64,000 nucleotides of DNA from assembly GCF_016126015.1 (NCBI RefSeq), contig NZ_JAEFDB010000007.1, positions 58,825-122,824 of the forward strand, in the 5' to 3' direction. The stretch's first letter is position 1, and each line of letters begins with the position of its first letter. The notes below the pieces were generated by a model. The model was not told the origin of the DNA and did no database searches. It saw only the letters and a program-made list of their open reading frames with translations. The position numbers and the translations under genes were made by a program. This document shows positions 25,973 through 35,300 of the stretch, piece after piece. Source of the DNA: Capnocytophaga periodontitidis (GTDB taxonomy: Bacteria; Bacteroidota; Bacteroidia; Flavobacteriales; Flavobacteriaceae).

Positions 25973-26875
25973 ATGAAAAAATTTCTTTACATAACATTCA
26001 CTCTCTTAGCTTTATCCGCTTGTAAAAATACCTCCACAACCGATAAACAAGAAAAAGAAGGCATCACCATCCTGCAGGATAGCATTAAAACGCTCACCTC
26101 TTCCAATTTTGAAAACGTGGTAACTGATGATCCTAACCCTGAGCTTGTTGCTATTGTGAAAGATGCCCTGCAAAAGGTCGATTCGCTTTATAAAGGAGAA
26201 GAAAATTGGCAGTACACTTACTTTTCTCAAGACAGCATAGCCAAAACTACTATCAAAGCAGGTAAGTTCTTTAACAACCAACCCTATGTAGTAGTTCATA
26301 TCGATGATAGGATAATAGAATCGTTAGTAGAAGTGTACAAAATAGAAAAAAACCGCACTTTTAGAAAGAAACTCTCGTATATACAAGACTTCACTTATGC
26401 CGTACACGATTCTATCTTCGATGCCAACGGCGATAGTATTAATGATTTTAATATAGATTGGTGGACAACAGGTGCTTTTGGTTCCAGCATTATCTATATT
26501 TATCTGTTCGATCCTAAAACCGAAAAATTTTCTACTGCTTACGAGTTTGATAACGCTACTTTTTACCCCAAAGAAAAAATCATACGAGGAGTAGAGGCTG
26601 GTTTTGGAGGAATATCAGGCTTGTACAAGATGAAATGGATAGGCGATAAAAGCGATAAAACAGAAGATATAGAATACATCTATCCTGATTACACTACCAA
26701 AGGCAAAACCTTTATACGGACTAAGACTCCAAGTGAATATCCCGAACGAAAAGAGGGGGAACTTCTCAAAAAAGTCCCCGAAGAATACCGTGACCAGAAA
26801 GATTGGTTCTTGCGATATGAAGAACAGGGTGGCGAATTGCCTTTCCTTGAATTAATCTTAAAAAACAGAAAATAA
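25973..26875 (+). CDS. Lipoprotein of unknown function
   Basis: A 300-residue protein with a signal peptide and lipobox LSAC (Cys at residue 17). The mature part has an acidic centre (HDSIFDANGDSINDFNIDWW) that looks like the calcium-binding-like loop of FG-GAP/VCBS-type repeats, and a charged C-terminal part with repeated Lys, Glu and Arg. The family is not recognised. It starts 11 bases after maf and is followed by two more small secreted proteins. Confidence 0.75.
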   Translation: MKKFLYITFTLLALSACKNTSTTDKQEKEGITILQDSIKTLTSSNFENVVTDDPNPELVAIVKDALQKVDSLYKGEENWQYTYFSQDSIAKTTIKAGKFFNNQPYVVVHIDDRIIESLVEVYKIEKNRTFRKKLSYIQDFTYAVHDSIFDANGDSINDFNIDWWTTGAFGSSIIYIYLFDPKTEKFSTAYEFDNATFYPKEKIIRGVEAGFGGISGLYKMKWIGDKSDKTEDIEYIYPDYTTKGKTFIRTKTPSEYPERKEGELLKKVPEEYRDQKDWFLRYEEQGGELPFLELILKNRK

Positions 26876-26887
26876 ACACTATTCATT

Positions 26888-27343
26888 ATGAAAAAACTTC
26901 TCTTCTTGCTCCTACTCCCTTGCTTATTTTCCTTTACAGAAAGGAATAAACAATATCAAACTGAGGATTTTCGTAAAGATATAGTACTCACTAATGGGGA
27001 TACAATCCCTATTATTGAAAATCTAAATCATTTCTATGAAAATAAAGCAAAAGTAGTGAAAGTCTCATCAGCGAAAATTAAAGTTGATATAAAATTCTGT
27101 GGCAAATCTGATGTGGATAAAATATGTATGAAGTTTGTTTCAATGGATAGAAATCTTAAAAAATCTATCTTGAGTTGCGGTACTGCTTATGTTTTAGAAC
27201 AGAATGGAAAGACCTATTATATCCATAGTACAAAAGAGTTTAGCTGTGGTGAACAACAAAATGTAGTGTTAAAAGTTAAAATCTTAAAAATATTAGAACT
27301 CAGCACAGGAGAATACTATAACTTAATGGTAATAGATAAATGA
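26888..27343 (+). CDS. Secreted hypothetical protein
   Basis: A 151-residue protein with a signal peptide (about 1-17, ending LFSFT). The mature part has four Cys that could form two disulphides and a basic centre. No family is recognised. Its TGA overlaps the ATG of a 30-codon frame at 27340. Confidence 0.65.
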   Translation: MKKLLFLLLLPCLFSFTERNKQYQTEDFRKDIVLTNGDTIPIIENLNHFYENKAKVVKVSSAKIKVDIKFCGKSDVDKICMKFVSMDRNLKKSILSCGTAYVLEQNGKTYYIHSTKEFSCGEQQNVVLKVKILKILELSTGEYYNLMVIDK

Positions 27344-27432
27344 GATTTCTTATAAAAAACTATTTTTCCTTTTATACTGGAGGACAAAAAGATATGATTT
27401 ACATCAAAGAAGCAAAACCTATCGATAAATAA
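27340..27432 (+). CDS. Possible 30-residue coupled small protein
   Basis: The frame starts at ATG 27340 in an ATGA overlap with the gene before and ends at TAA 27430-27432 in a TAATG overlap with the gene after. The peptide begins MRFLIKNYFSFYTGG and ends KEAKPIDK. The double overlap is the main reason to take it seriously. It could also be the decayed end of a larger gene. Confidence 0.35.
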   Translation: MRFLIKNYFSFYTGGQKDMIYIKEAKPIDK

Positions 27433-27959
27433 TGACTCATAAAGTGAAACATATCATTGTTTTTATGTACTTTTGTTCCTTTTTCTTGTACTCACAAGAA
27501 AAACATTGCATTACTTTTACGGATAACACCTGTGCTTGTAAGTCTTGTTATACTGATTATTATGCTTATACAGATATAGATGTTTACAAAATAGATACTA
27601 TTCATTATACTCAAAAAGAATTTAAAGCGAGTTTTTACCCTTGTGGAGATGGACAAAAGGGAGATAATTTCTTTCTTTTAGATACCGTAGCACGCTTTTT
27701 GCCTAAAAAAATAAAGAAGAAAGTACATAACTATTATCGCAAAAAAGGACTCGACACTACTGCTTATTTATTTATACAAGAAAAAGATTCTTTTCCAGCA
27801 GTTGTTTTGAAGAAAAACGCCCCTTTTATAAAGCGAATGTGCAAAAAAACAAAGTTAGATATGAAGAAAAATGTAATTGCAACAGCTTTAGTTTTTTCTA
27901 TATTTGCAAAAGGTGAAATCTACCACCAAATAGTAGTCGAAAAATTGAAAGAGCAATGA
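27432..27959 (+). CDS. Secreted cysteine-rich hypothetical protein
   Basis: A 175-residue protein with a signal peptide (about 1-22, ending LYSQ). The first 60 mature residues hold five Cys (KHCITF, TCACKSC, YPCGD) and many Tyr; the rest is Lys-rich. No family is recognised. It ends the row of small secreted proteins that begins at 24227. Confidence 0.65.
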   Translation: MTHKVKHIIVFMYFCSFFLYSQEKHCITFTDNTCACKSCYTDYYAYTDIDVYKIDTIHYTQKEFKASFYPCGDGQKGDNFFLLDTVARFLPKKIKKKVHNYYRKKGLDTTAYLFIQEKDSFPAVVLKKNAPFIKRMCKKTKLDMKKNVIATALVFSIFAKGEIYHQIVVEKLKEQ

Positions 27960-28000
27960 AAGCAGTTAATTTCTCTGATTATCAGTCGCTTTTTGGTATA

Positions 28001-28054
28001 TTGTAGGGGCGAATGGCAATTCGCCCTCTATAGAATGGCAATTCGCTCTCTATA
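28001..28054. repeat. Palindromic element with a tandem 22-bp duplication
   Basis: TTGTAGGGGCG starts the same kind of element as at 19456, here with arms GGGCGAAT and ATTCGCCC around GGCA. The 22-base part at 28011-28032 (GAATGGCAATTCGC and following) is repeated directly at 28033-28054 with one change. Confidence 0.8.
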
Positions 28055-28089
28055 GAAATTCTAAAACAAAAAAACAAACATTATACATT

Positions 28090-29328
28090 ATGAAAAAACT
28101 TATACTTTTGCTCCTATTCCCATTAGCCCTGCATGCACAACCGCTGGTGGAGAAAACCCCTCCCGACTATATCAAAACGATTATTTTCAAAGCCGACGCC
28201 AACGACAAGAACCAATTCCCTATCGTGCGCCGTAACGAGTCGTTTAGCTTGCAGTTCGACGACCTCGGGGGGAATGAGGAAACTTACTACTATAAAATCA
28301 CTCATTGTAATGCCGATTGGTCTGCCTCTTCTCTACTGAAAAGCGAATACCTCAAAGGTATTGATAACCAACCGCTACAGCCCGAGAGCAACTCCTATGG
28401 CACCCTGCAAGGTTATTCGCATTACCGCCTTACTTTCCCTAACGAACTCACCAAAATCACTCTCAGTGGCAACTATATGCTCTCTATCACCGATAGTTAT
28501 GGCACAGAACTCTTTTCACGCCGTTTTGTGCTCTATACCCCCCAAGTGAATGTACTCACCGAAGTAAAACGCGCTCGCGATTTGCAATACTTCGATACCC
28601 AACAAGTGGTGCAATTCACCATTCGGCAGAAAGATTTTAGGCTTGATAATCCCAATGTAGCAGTGAAAGTAGCCATATTGCAAAACTACCGTTGGGATAC
28701 GGCTATCACGGACGTAAAACCTCAGTATGTAATGGGTAACGACCTCGTGTATCGCTACGACCGCGAAACAGCTTTTTGGGGTGGTAATGAGTATTTCTAT
28801 TTCGATAGCAAGGATATACGAGTGCCTGCATCGGGTATTTCGCGTATCGACCGTAGCAAATGGGTGAACAGCTACCTCTTTCCTAATGTAAGTCGTGCGA
28901 GCAATGTCTATACCTATTATCCCGATATCAATGGCGATTTCTTGGTTAGTACGCTCAACGGAATGAACCCTGCCAACGAAGCCGATTACACCCAAGTGCA
29001 TTTCGCCTTAGAAGGCAAATCTACTTTTTGGAATAAAGAAGTGTATGTATACGGCAAGTTCAGTAACTACGAACTCCGCGATGAGTACAAACTCACTTAT
29101 GACGAAAAAGATGGTCTTTTCAAAGGAAAAGTACTTCTTAAACAGGGATTTTACAACTATAAGTTTGCTACCAAAGCAGGCAACACTGTTGATTTCAACG
29201 AGATAAGTGGTAATTTTCAACAAACAGAAAACACTTACCTCGTGCTTGTATACTACCGCGCTCCTGGCGCTCTCTATGACGAAGTAGTAGGTATCGGCTC
29301 TGCCTCTGGCGCGAGTATCACTCAATAG
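28090..29328 (+). CDS. Type IX secretion system plug protein (DUF5103)
   Basis: A 412-residue protein with a signal peptide (1-16, ending LHAQ) followed by the DUF5103 fold: repeated beta-rich segments such as YYYKITHCNADWSAS, FSRRFVLYTPQ and the C-terminal GFYNYKFATKAG. In the F. johnsoniae T9SS translocon this family is the Plug that closes the periplasmic end of the SprA channel. No other core T9SS gene is next to it, which is usual. The TAG stop is followed at once by a 7-base array. Confidence 0.88.
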   Translation: MKKLILLLLFPLALHAQPLVEKTPPDYIKTIIFKADANDKNQFPIVRRNESFSLQFDDLGGNEETYYYKITHCNADWSASSLLKSEYLKGIDNQPLQPESNSYGTLQGYSHYRLTFPNELTKITLSGNYMLSITDSYGTELFSRRFVLYTPQVNVLTEVKRARDLQYFDTQQVVQFTIRQKDFRLDNPNVAVKVAILQNYRWDTAITDVKPQYVMGNDLVYRYDRETAFWGGNEYFYFDSKDIRVPASGISRIDRSKWVNSYLFPNVSRASNVYTYYPDINGDFLVSTLNGMNPANEADYTQVHFALEGKSTFWNKEVYVYGKFSNYELRDEYKLTYDEKDGLFKGKVLLKQGFYNYKFATKAGNTVDFNEISGNFQQTENTYLVLVYYRAPGALYDEVVGIGSASGASITQ

Positions 29329-29356
29329 TGACGAATGACGAATGACAAATAACGAA
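29329..29356. repeat. 7-base array directly after the plug gene, 4 units
   Basis: Units TGACGAA, TGACGAA, TGACAAA, TAACGAA. Every unit begins with a stop triplet, so all three frames are closed within 28 bases after the gene. Confidence 0.85.
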
Positions 29357-29379
29357 TTTCGCATCACTTTTAGTCACCT

Positions 29380-29408
29380 TGTACGGGCGTTTTGCAAACG
29401 CCCACATA
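29380..29408. repeat. Palindromic intergenic element, second near-identical copy
   Basis: From GGGCG through CACATA it is identical to the copy at 19456-19483; GTAC replaces GTAG in front. Confidence 0.8.
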
Positions 29409-29470
29409 AAACAAAATCTTTTATCCCCCTTTTTTAGATGTTTTTCTCATCAGAAAAGTAGCTTTTACAG

Positions 29471-29526
29471 ATTGTCCCCCTTCGGGGTTGTCGGCAATTG
29501 CCGAGTAAGTGAGTCGGGGGCAATTG
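29471..29526. other. GC-rich structured intergenic element before rarA
   Basis: Nested inverted repeats are visible: an outer pair ATTGTCCCCC / GGGGGCAAT, a hairpin CCCC-TTC-GGGG near 29477-29487, and the perfect 14-base palindrome TCGGCAATTGCCGA at 29491-29504. It stands out in AT-rich surroundings. No match to a known riboswitch or mobile element is recognised. Confidence 0.5.
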
Positions 29527-29554
29527 TTAATTATTAATTATTAATTGTTAATTG
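29527..29554. repeat. 7-base array that supplies the rarA start codon, 4 units
   Basis: Units TTAATTA, TTAATTA, TTAATTG, TTAATTG. The last three bases (29552-29554) are the TTG start of rarA. Confidence 0.8.
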
Positions 29555-30829
29555 GAAAACTTAGCAGAACGTATGCGCCCCACTTCCCTTGCGCAATATG
29601 TGGGACAAGAGCACTTAGTAGGAGCTCAAGGGGCTTTGCGCCAACAGATAGAACGCGGTCTTTTGCCATCGCTTATCTTTTGGGGTCCCCCAGGTACGGG
29701 GAAAACCACGTTGGCAAATATCATTGCACACCAAAGCAACCGCGCTTTCTATACCCTGAGTGCCATTAGTTCGGGGATTAAGGAAGTGCGCGAAGTAATC
29801 GACCAAAGCAAGCAAAGCGGCGGACTCTTTACTACCCAAAATCCTATCGTTTTCATCGATGAAATTCACCGATTTAACAAAACCCAACAAGATTCCCTCT
29901 TACAGGCTGTCGAAAAGGGGTGGATTACCCTCATTGGAGCAACTACCGAAAACCCCAGTTTTGAGGTGATTCCTGCCTTGCTCTCTCGTTGCCAAGTGTA
30001 TATCCTCAAGGCTTTTGAGCGCAAAGATTTAGAACAACTGCTCCACAATGCCATTACCCGAGATGTTATTCTCAAAACCAAAGATATCCAACTGCAAGAA
30101 ACCGAAGCCTTACTAAAACTATCTGGCGGTGACGGTCGTAAACTGCTCAACACTTTCGAATTGGTTATAAACGCTACCCCCGACGGCGAACCTGTTGTTA
30201 TTACCAACGATAGTGTATTGCACCTCGTGCAGAAAAACACCGTACTCTACGACAAAACGGGTGAACAGCACTACGATATCATTTCGGCTTTTATCAAATC
30301 AATACGCGGCAGCGACCCAAATGGGGCTGTCTATTGGTTGGCACGAATGATTGAAGGAGGTGAAGATGTGAAGTTTATCGCACGCCGTATGCTCATACTC
30401 GCTTCGGAAGATATAGGCAATGCGAATCCTACGGCAATGATTTTAGCGAACAACACTTTTCAAGCAGTAACCACTATTGGTTACCCCGAGGCGCGTATTA
30501 TCCTCAGTCAATGTGCTATATATCTCGCTTCTTCGCCTAAGAGCAATGCTTCTTATAAGGCGATCAACAAAGCCCAACAAGTGGTAAAGCAAACGGGCGA
30601 CCTCAGCGTGCCTATCCATCTGCGCAATGCCCCTACCAAACTGATGAAAGAACTCGGCTATGGCAAAGACTATCAATACGCTCACGATTATGAGAGCAAT
30701 TTTGCCTTTCAGGATTACCTCCCTGATGAATTACAAGGAGAAACCTTCTATGAACCCTCTGATAATCCCCGTGAAAATGCGCTGCGTGACTACCTCAAAA
30801 AACTATGGGGCGACCGCTACGGGTATTAA
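29552..30829 (+). CDS. rarA: Replication-associated recombination protein A (RarA/MgsA), AAA+ ATPase
   Basis: A 425-residue clamp-loader-like ATPase. Walker A GPPGTGKT is at 45-52 and Walker B FIDEIH at 101-106; the C-terminal oligomerisation part contains [13 protein letters not shown] and HLRNAPT. RarA acts at stalled forks with RecA and SSB. The start is TTG 29552: it keeps the family N-terminus ENLAERMRP, an in-frame TAA stands immediately before it, and the only other candidate, ATG 29573, would cut the conserved start. That TTG lies inside a 7-base array. Confidence 0.94.
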   Translation: MENLAERMRPTSLAQYVGQEHLVGAQGALRQQIERGLLPSLIFWGPPGTGKTTLANIIAHQSNRAFYTLSAISSGIKEVREVIDQSKQSGGLFTTQNPIVFIDEIHRFNKTQQDSLLQAVEKGWITLIGATTENPSFEVIPALLSRCQVYILKAFERKDLEQLLHNAITRDVILKTKDIQLQETEALLKLSGGDGRKLLNTFELVINATPDGEPVVITNDSVLHLVQKNTVLYDKTGEQHYDIISAFIKSIRGSDPNGAVYWLARMIEGGEDVKFIARRMLILASEDIGNANPTAMILANNTFQAVTTIGYPEARIILSQCAIYLASSPKSNASYKAINKAQQVVKQTGDLSVPIHLRNAPTKLMKELGYGKDYQYAHDYESNFAFQDYLPDELQGETFYEPSDNPRENALRDYLKKLWGDRYGY

Positions 30830-30853
30830 TTTACTAATTTGCTAATTTGCTAA
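30830..30853. repeat. 8-base array between rarA and a lipoprotein gene, 3 units
   Basis: Units TTTACTAA, TTTGCTAA, TTTGCTAA start one base after the rarA stop. The second unit carries the -33 TTG of the next promoter. Confidence 0.8.
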
Positions 30854-30869
30854 TTATTTTATACCTTTG
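30839..30869 (+). promoter_or_regulatory. Promoter of the 30893 lipoprotein gene
   Basis: TTG at 30839-30841, 20 bases, then TACCTTTG at 30862-30869. Confidence 0.7.
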
Positions 30870-30892
30870 TCTAATCTTTAATCATTAAAAAA

Positions 30893-31357
30893 ATGAAAAA
30901 ATTAAGTATTGTAGCCGTAATGGCAATGACAATGATAGCTTGCAACAACAGCAATTCAACGCAAACTACCCAAACAGAAACCACCGAGGTAACCCCTTCT
31001 GCTACAGAAGAGATGCCACCCGTAGGAGGTGATAGAGATGCTCACGGCTGTATAGGCAGTGCAGGACAATCGTGGAGCGAGCTCCTGCAAGAGTGCGTAC
31101 AAGTATTTGAAGTAGGCACACGCCTCAATCCTGTGGAAGAGAAGGAAGAAGTGGCCGTAATCAGTGCCTTTATTGTAGCCAAAGAAGGGGATAACAGCCA
31201 AGTAGAGCTATTCATCACTACGGAAGAGACCCATCCTCTCTTAAAACAACAGAAAGACGGCACTTACAAAAATGGCAAGTACGCTTATAACCCTAAAACA
31301 CAAGAACTTTCTATCGATGGTAAAGTCGCGTACAAGGGAGAAAAAACTAAAATGTAA
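30893..31357 (+). CDS. Small lipoprotein with a conserved DAHGCIGSAG motif
   Basis: A 154-residue protein with a signal peptide and lipobox IAC (Cys at residue 17), then a Thr/Glu-rich linker. The segment DAHGCIGSAGQSWSELLQEC (about residues 45-64) has two Cys and recalls a short motif of Bacteroidota lipoproteins of unknown function. A charged beta-rich end follows. Promoter and terminator frame it as a single-gene transcript. Confidence 0.75.
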   Translation: MKKLSIVAVMAMTMIACNNSNSTQTTQTETTEVTPSATEEMPPVGGDRDAHGCIGSAGQSWSELLQECVQVFEVGTRLNPVEEKEEVAVISAFIVAKEGDNSQVELFITTEETHPLLKQQKDGTYKNGKYAYNPKTQELSIDGKVAYKGEKTKM

Positions 31358-31364
31358 AAAATGC

Positions 31365-31402
31365 AAACTCCTTCTTATCTAAAAAATAAGAGGGAGTTTT
31401 TT
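31365..31402 (+). terminator. Terminator of the 30893 lipoprotein gene
   Basis: AAACTCCTTCTTAT pairs with ATAAGAGGGAGTTT (one G-U pair) across an A-rich loop, followed by a T run. Confidence 0.85.
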
Positions 31403-31409
31403 ATATTTA

Positions 31410-31464
31410 TTGCCAATTGAAAAAAAGTTTATACCTTTGTGCCAATATTGGTGTATCACTACAC
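31410..31464 (+). promoter_or_regulatory. Promoter and possible operators of the antitoxin-like/GNAT pair
   Basis: TTG at 31410-31412, 19 bases, then TACCTTTG at 31432-31439. Just after it come the perfect palindrome CCAATATTGG (31442-31451) and the inverted repeat GTGTATCACTACAC (31451-31464). Both are placed where an autoregulating antitoxin would bind; that role is inference. Confidence 0.6.
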
Positions 31465-31511
31465 TTGCCAAAGGTTAAGATTTTGGCTAAGTTGATTAAA
31501 AAAATAATATT

Positions 31512-31691
31512 ATGGCATTAGAAATCAAAGCAATACCCACATTATATGGTAAAGAAGCACGTCGCTTTCGCAAAATGGCGGAAGAGAGTGAACGTAAATA
31601 TGATCTGCGTACCAAAAAAGATATTACTACCGACCCTCGCTATAAAGCGATGCAAAACATTTTGAGTAAATCTCCTATTTTCAATAAATAA
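31512..31691 (+). CDS. Small basic protein, possible antitoxin of a GNAT toxin pair
   Basis: A 59-residue protein (MALEIKAIPTLYGKEARRF at the start, KSPIFNK at the end), charged, without a signal peptide. Its stop overlaps the start of the acetyltransferase frame by one base (TAATG). This small-upstream-plus-GNAT order is that of GNAT toxin-antitoxin modules such as TacAT. It shows no clear ribbon-helix-helix motif to my eye, so the antitoxin role comes from position and size. It has its own promoter with nearby palindromes. Confidence 0.65.
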   Translation: MALEIKAIPTLYGKEARRFRKMAEESERKYDLRTKKDITTDPRYKAMQNILSKSPIFNK

Positions 31692-32315
31692 TGACATTTC
31701 TTGAAGAAAATTGTATTCTTGAAATTTTAACTGATAACATTTTATCTGAAAGTTACCCCTTTTATTTGTGGTGATGATGATATGGACGACTTTTTTCAAA
31801 ATGAAGCTATCGCCTATACTCAATACAAAATGGGTAAGACTTATTGTTTTAGACTGAGAAAAGACACAAAGCAAATTGTAGCTTGTTTTACCGTATCAAA
31901 TGATAGTATTCGCATTTACGATTTACCTAACAGCAGAAAAAATGCAATGTGGGGAATTACGCATCGCGAAAAAATGCTTACACGTTACCCAGGTGTACTC
32001 ATAGGTCGTTTAGCAGTTGCTTCCAAATTCTCAAATAAAGGGATAGGTTCAGAAGTGTTAGATTTTATTAAAATGTGGTTCTTAAATGATGAAAACAAAA
32101 CAGGTTGTCGATTTGCCATAGTAGACGCCAAAAATGAACCTAATATTTTACATTTTTATAAAAGAAATAGCTTTAAAACTCTATTTCCACACGAAATAGA
32201 TGAGGATCTTTACACTAAGCCTCCTAAAGACGAAAATGAACGTTCCGAAAGAAAGACCAATCCACGAAAATTATATACCCGCTTAATGTTTTGTGACTTA
32301 TTAGATGAAGAATAG
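31691..32315 (+). pseudogene. GNAT acetyltransferase (toxin-like), frameshifted near the N-terminus
   Basis: The frame from ATG 31691 (MTFLEENCILEILTDNILSE) hits TGA at 31772 after 27 codons. The second frame, open from ATG 31782 to 32315 (177 residues), carries the rest. Removing one T from the TTTT run at 31760-31763 joins the two into about 207 residues and restores the segment YPFICGDDDMDDFF, the (F)xCG-DxxLDxF-like motif of GNAT toxins. The acetyl-CoA loop region is VASKFSNKGIGSEVL. So either a real inactivating or phase-variable one-base insertion, or a sequencing error. Family: GNAT; toxin role inferred from the small upstream gene. Confidence 0.8.
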
Positions 32316-32316
32316 G

Positions 32317-32351
32317 TTAATTGTTAATTATTAATTGTCAATTGTTAATTG
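32317..32351. repeat. 7-base array between the GNAT frame and purL, 5 units
   Basis: Units TTAATTG, TTAATTA, TTAATTG, TCAATTG, TTAATTG. The purL ATG is 6 bases further on. Confidence 0.85.
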
Positions 32352-32357
32352 AAAAAG

Positions 32358-35300
32358 ATGCTTCTCTTCTTTAAAAACCCCAAAAACACTATCTATGTGG
32401 TAGCTACCGAAGTTACCCTTACTGAGGCCAACCTCAACAAACTGAAATGGCTGTTTGGCAATGCCCAGCAACTTAACCAGCCTACCCTTAGCGGCACTTT
32501 CGTTGGTCCGCGTGCTGCAATGATTACCCCTTGGAGTACCAATGCAGTGGAAATTACCCAAAATATGGACATCCACGGGATTACCCGCATCGAGGAGTTC
32601 CACGAACTAACCGACCCCGATATGCCTTTCGACCCTATGCTCTCTGAGCGATACAACGGTCTTACTCAAGAGAGTTTTACTATCGATATTCAACCGCAAA
32701 CAACACTCGAAATCGATGATATCGAGGCATATAACCAGCAAGAAGGACTTGCGCTAAGCGCCGAAGAAGTCGCCTATTTGCAAAATCTTTCTAAAGAACT
32801 CGGGCGCAAACTCACCGACTCGGAAGTGTTTGGCTTCTCGCAAATCAACTCCGAACACTGTCGCCATAAAATCTTTAATGGTACTTTTGTTATCAATGGT
32901 GAGGAAAAACCTTCTACCCTCTTCAAACTCATTAAAAAGACATCACAAGAACATCCTAATAGCATTGTTTCGGCTTATAAGGACAATGTGGCTTTCATCA
33001 AAGGGGCTACTGTCGACCAGTTTGCACCAAAAAGTGCCGATAAACCCGATTTCTACGAGGTGAAACCTTTTGAAGCCGTGCTCTCACTCAAAGCCGAAAC
33101 CCACAATTTTCCCACTACGGTAGAGCCTTTCAACGGGGCTGCTACAGGTTCGGGAGGTGAAATACGCGACCGCTTGGCTGGCGGACAAGGTTCTTTGCCT
33201 TTGGCAGGTACGGCGGTGTATATGACTGCCTACCCCCGATTAGAAGAAGACCGCCCTTGGGAAAAAGGAATGCCTGAACGCCAATGGTTGTACCAAACAC
33301 CGATGGATATCCTCATCAAAGCCTCTAACGGGGCAAGCGATTTTGGTAATAAATTCGGGCAACCGCTCATTACGGGCTCACTCTTCACCTTTGAACACGA
33401 AGAAGGCGGACGCAAATTAGGTTTTGACAAGGTGATTATGCAAGCAGGAGGCGTGGGTTATGCCAAAGCCTCACAAGCCATAAAGCACACCCCCAAGGAA
33501 GGCGACAAAATCGTTATCTTAGGCGGTGAAAACTACCGCATCGGTATGGGAGGGGCAGCGGTATCATCTGCCAATACTGGCGCTTTTGGCGCAGGTATTG
33601 AGCTGAATGCGGTACAGCGTTCTAACCCCGAAATGCAAAAACGCGCTGCCAATGCGATTCGCGCAATGGTAGAATCTGACGAGAATCCTATCGTTTCTAT
33701 ACACGACCACGGGGCTGGCGGACACCTCAACTGCTTATCGGAACTCATAGAAGAAACCGGCGGTAAAATCGACTTAGACAAACTGCCCGTAGGCGACCCT
33801 ACCCTATCGGACAAGGAAATTATAGGCAATGAATCACAAGAGCGTATGGGATTGGTATTGCCTGAAAAGGCTATTGCCAAACTAAAAACCATTGCCGACC
33901 GCGAGCGTGCGCCTATGTACGAGGTGGGTGTGGTTACCAGCGACAAGCATTTTAGCATTGCTTCTGCAAAGAAAGGCACCCGCCCAATGGATTTAGACCT
34001 CAGCGCGCTCTTTGGCAGTTCGCCAAAAACGGTAATGACCGATGAAACAGTAGTTACTAATTACGAAGAGCTACACTACTATGCAAGTCAGCTACAGAAC
34101 TATTTAACACAGGTGCTACAATTAGAAAGTGTAGCTTGTAAAGACTGGCTTACCAATAAGGTAGACCGTTGTGTAGGGGGTAAAGTCGCCAAACAACAAT
34201 GTGCAGGCGCACTACAACTCCCTTTGAACAATGTTGGGGTGATGGCTTTGGACTACAATGGCAAAGAAGGAATCGCGACCAGTATTGGTCATTCGCCTCT
34301 TACGGCACTTATCAGCCCTACCGCAGGCAGTCGCAATGCTATTGCCGAAGCATTGACAAACATTGTTTGGGCGCCTCTAAAAGACGGCTTGCAAAGTGTA
34401 TCGCTATCCGCCAACTGGATGTGGGCGTGCCGCAATAAAGGAGAAGATGCGCGTTTGTACGAAGCTGTAGAAGCAGCTTCTGATTTTGCGATTGAATTGG
34501 GTATCAATATCCCTACCGGTAAAGATTCCCTATCGATGAAACAAAAATACCCCGACGGTGGTGATGTGATTGCCCCAGGTACGGTGATTATTTCGGCGGC
34601 TGCCCATTGTACTGACGTGCAAAAAGTAGTTGAACCTGTATTGAAACGCAATGGAGGCAACATTTATTATATCAACTTCTCGGGTGCTCAATTTGAATTA
34701 GGAGGTTCGGCTTTTGCCCAAATATTAAACAAAATAGGCGATAAAGCTCCTACCATAACAGATGCCGAAGGCTTTAAAACAGCTTTCAACGTATTACAAT
34801 CACTCATAAAAGAAGGTAAAATACAAGCAGGACACGACATTGGTAGCGGCGGACTTATCACAACACTCTTAGAGATGTGCTTTGCCGAAAACGACTTAGG
34901 GGCTACCATTGATTTGAGCGGACTCTCTGCCGATGAAGACCTTATCAAAACCCTTTTTGCTGAAAACGCAGGGGTAGTAATTCAAGCCGATAGCAGCATT
35001 GAAGCTACTTTAGAAGCACACTTCTTAGAATGGGCTAATATAGGCGAAGTAACTACTTCACAAGAACTTACTATTCACCATTTCGGAAAATCATACCATT
35101 TCAACATCCCCGAATTGCGCGATGTGTGGTATCTCACTTCTTACTTGTTAGACAAACAGCAAACTCAAAACGACAAGGCGACCGAGCGTTATCAAAACTA
35201 CTCCGAACAGCCTTTACAATACACTTTCCCAGCGCATTTCACGAGCGAAAAACCCGCACGCCCCGCAGGCAAACGCCCTATAGCAGCAGTGATACGCGAA

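Noticed and set aside
28516..29001. 161-codon frame antisense to the T9SS plug gene
   Set aside because: A shadow frame; the plug protein on the other strand is well supported over its whole length.
33533..33979. 148-codon frame antisense to purL
   Set aside because: The residue pattern is that of reverse-strand purL; no independent support.
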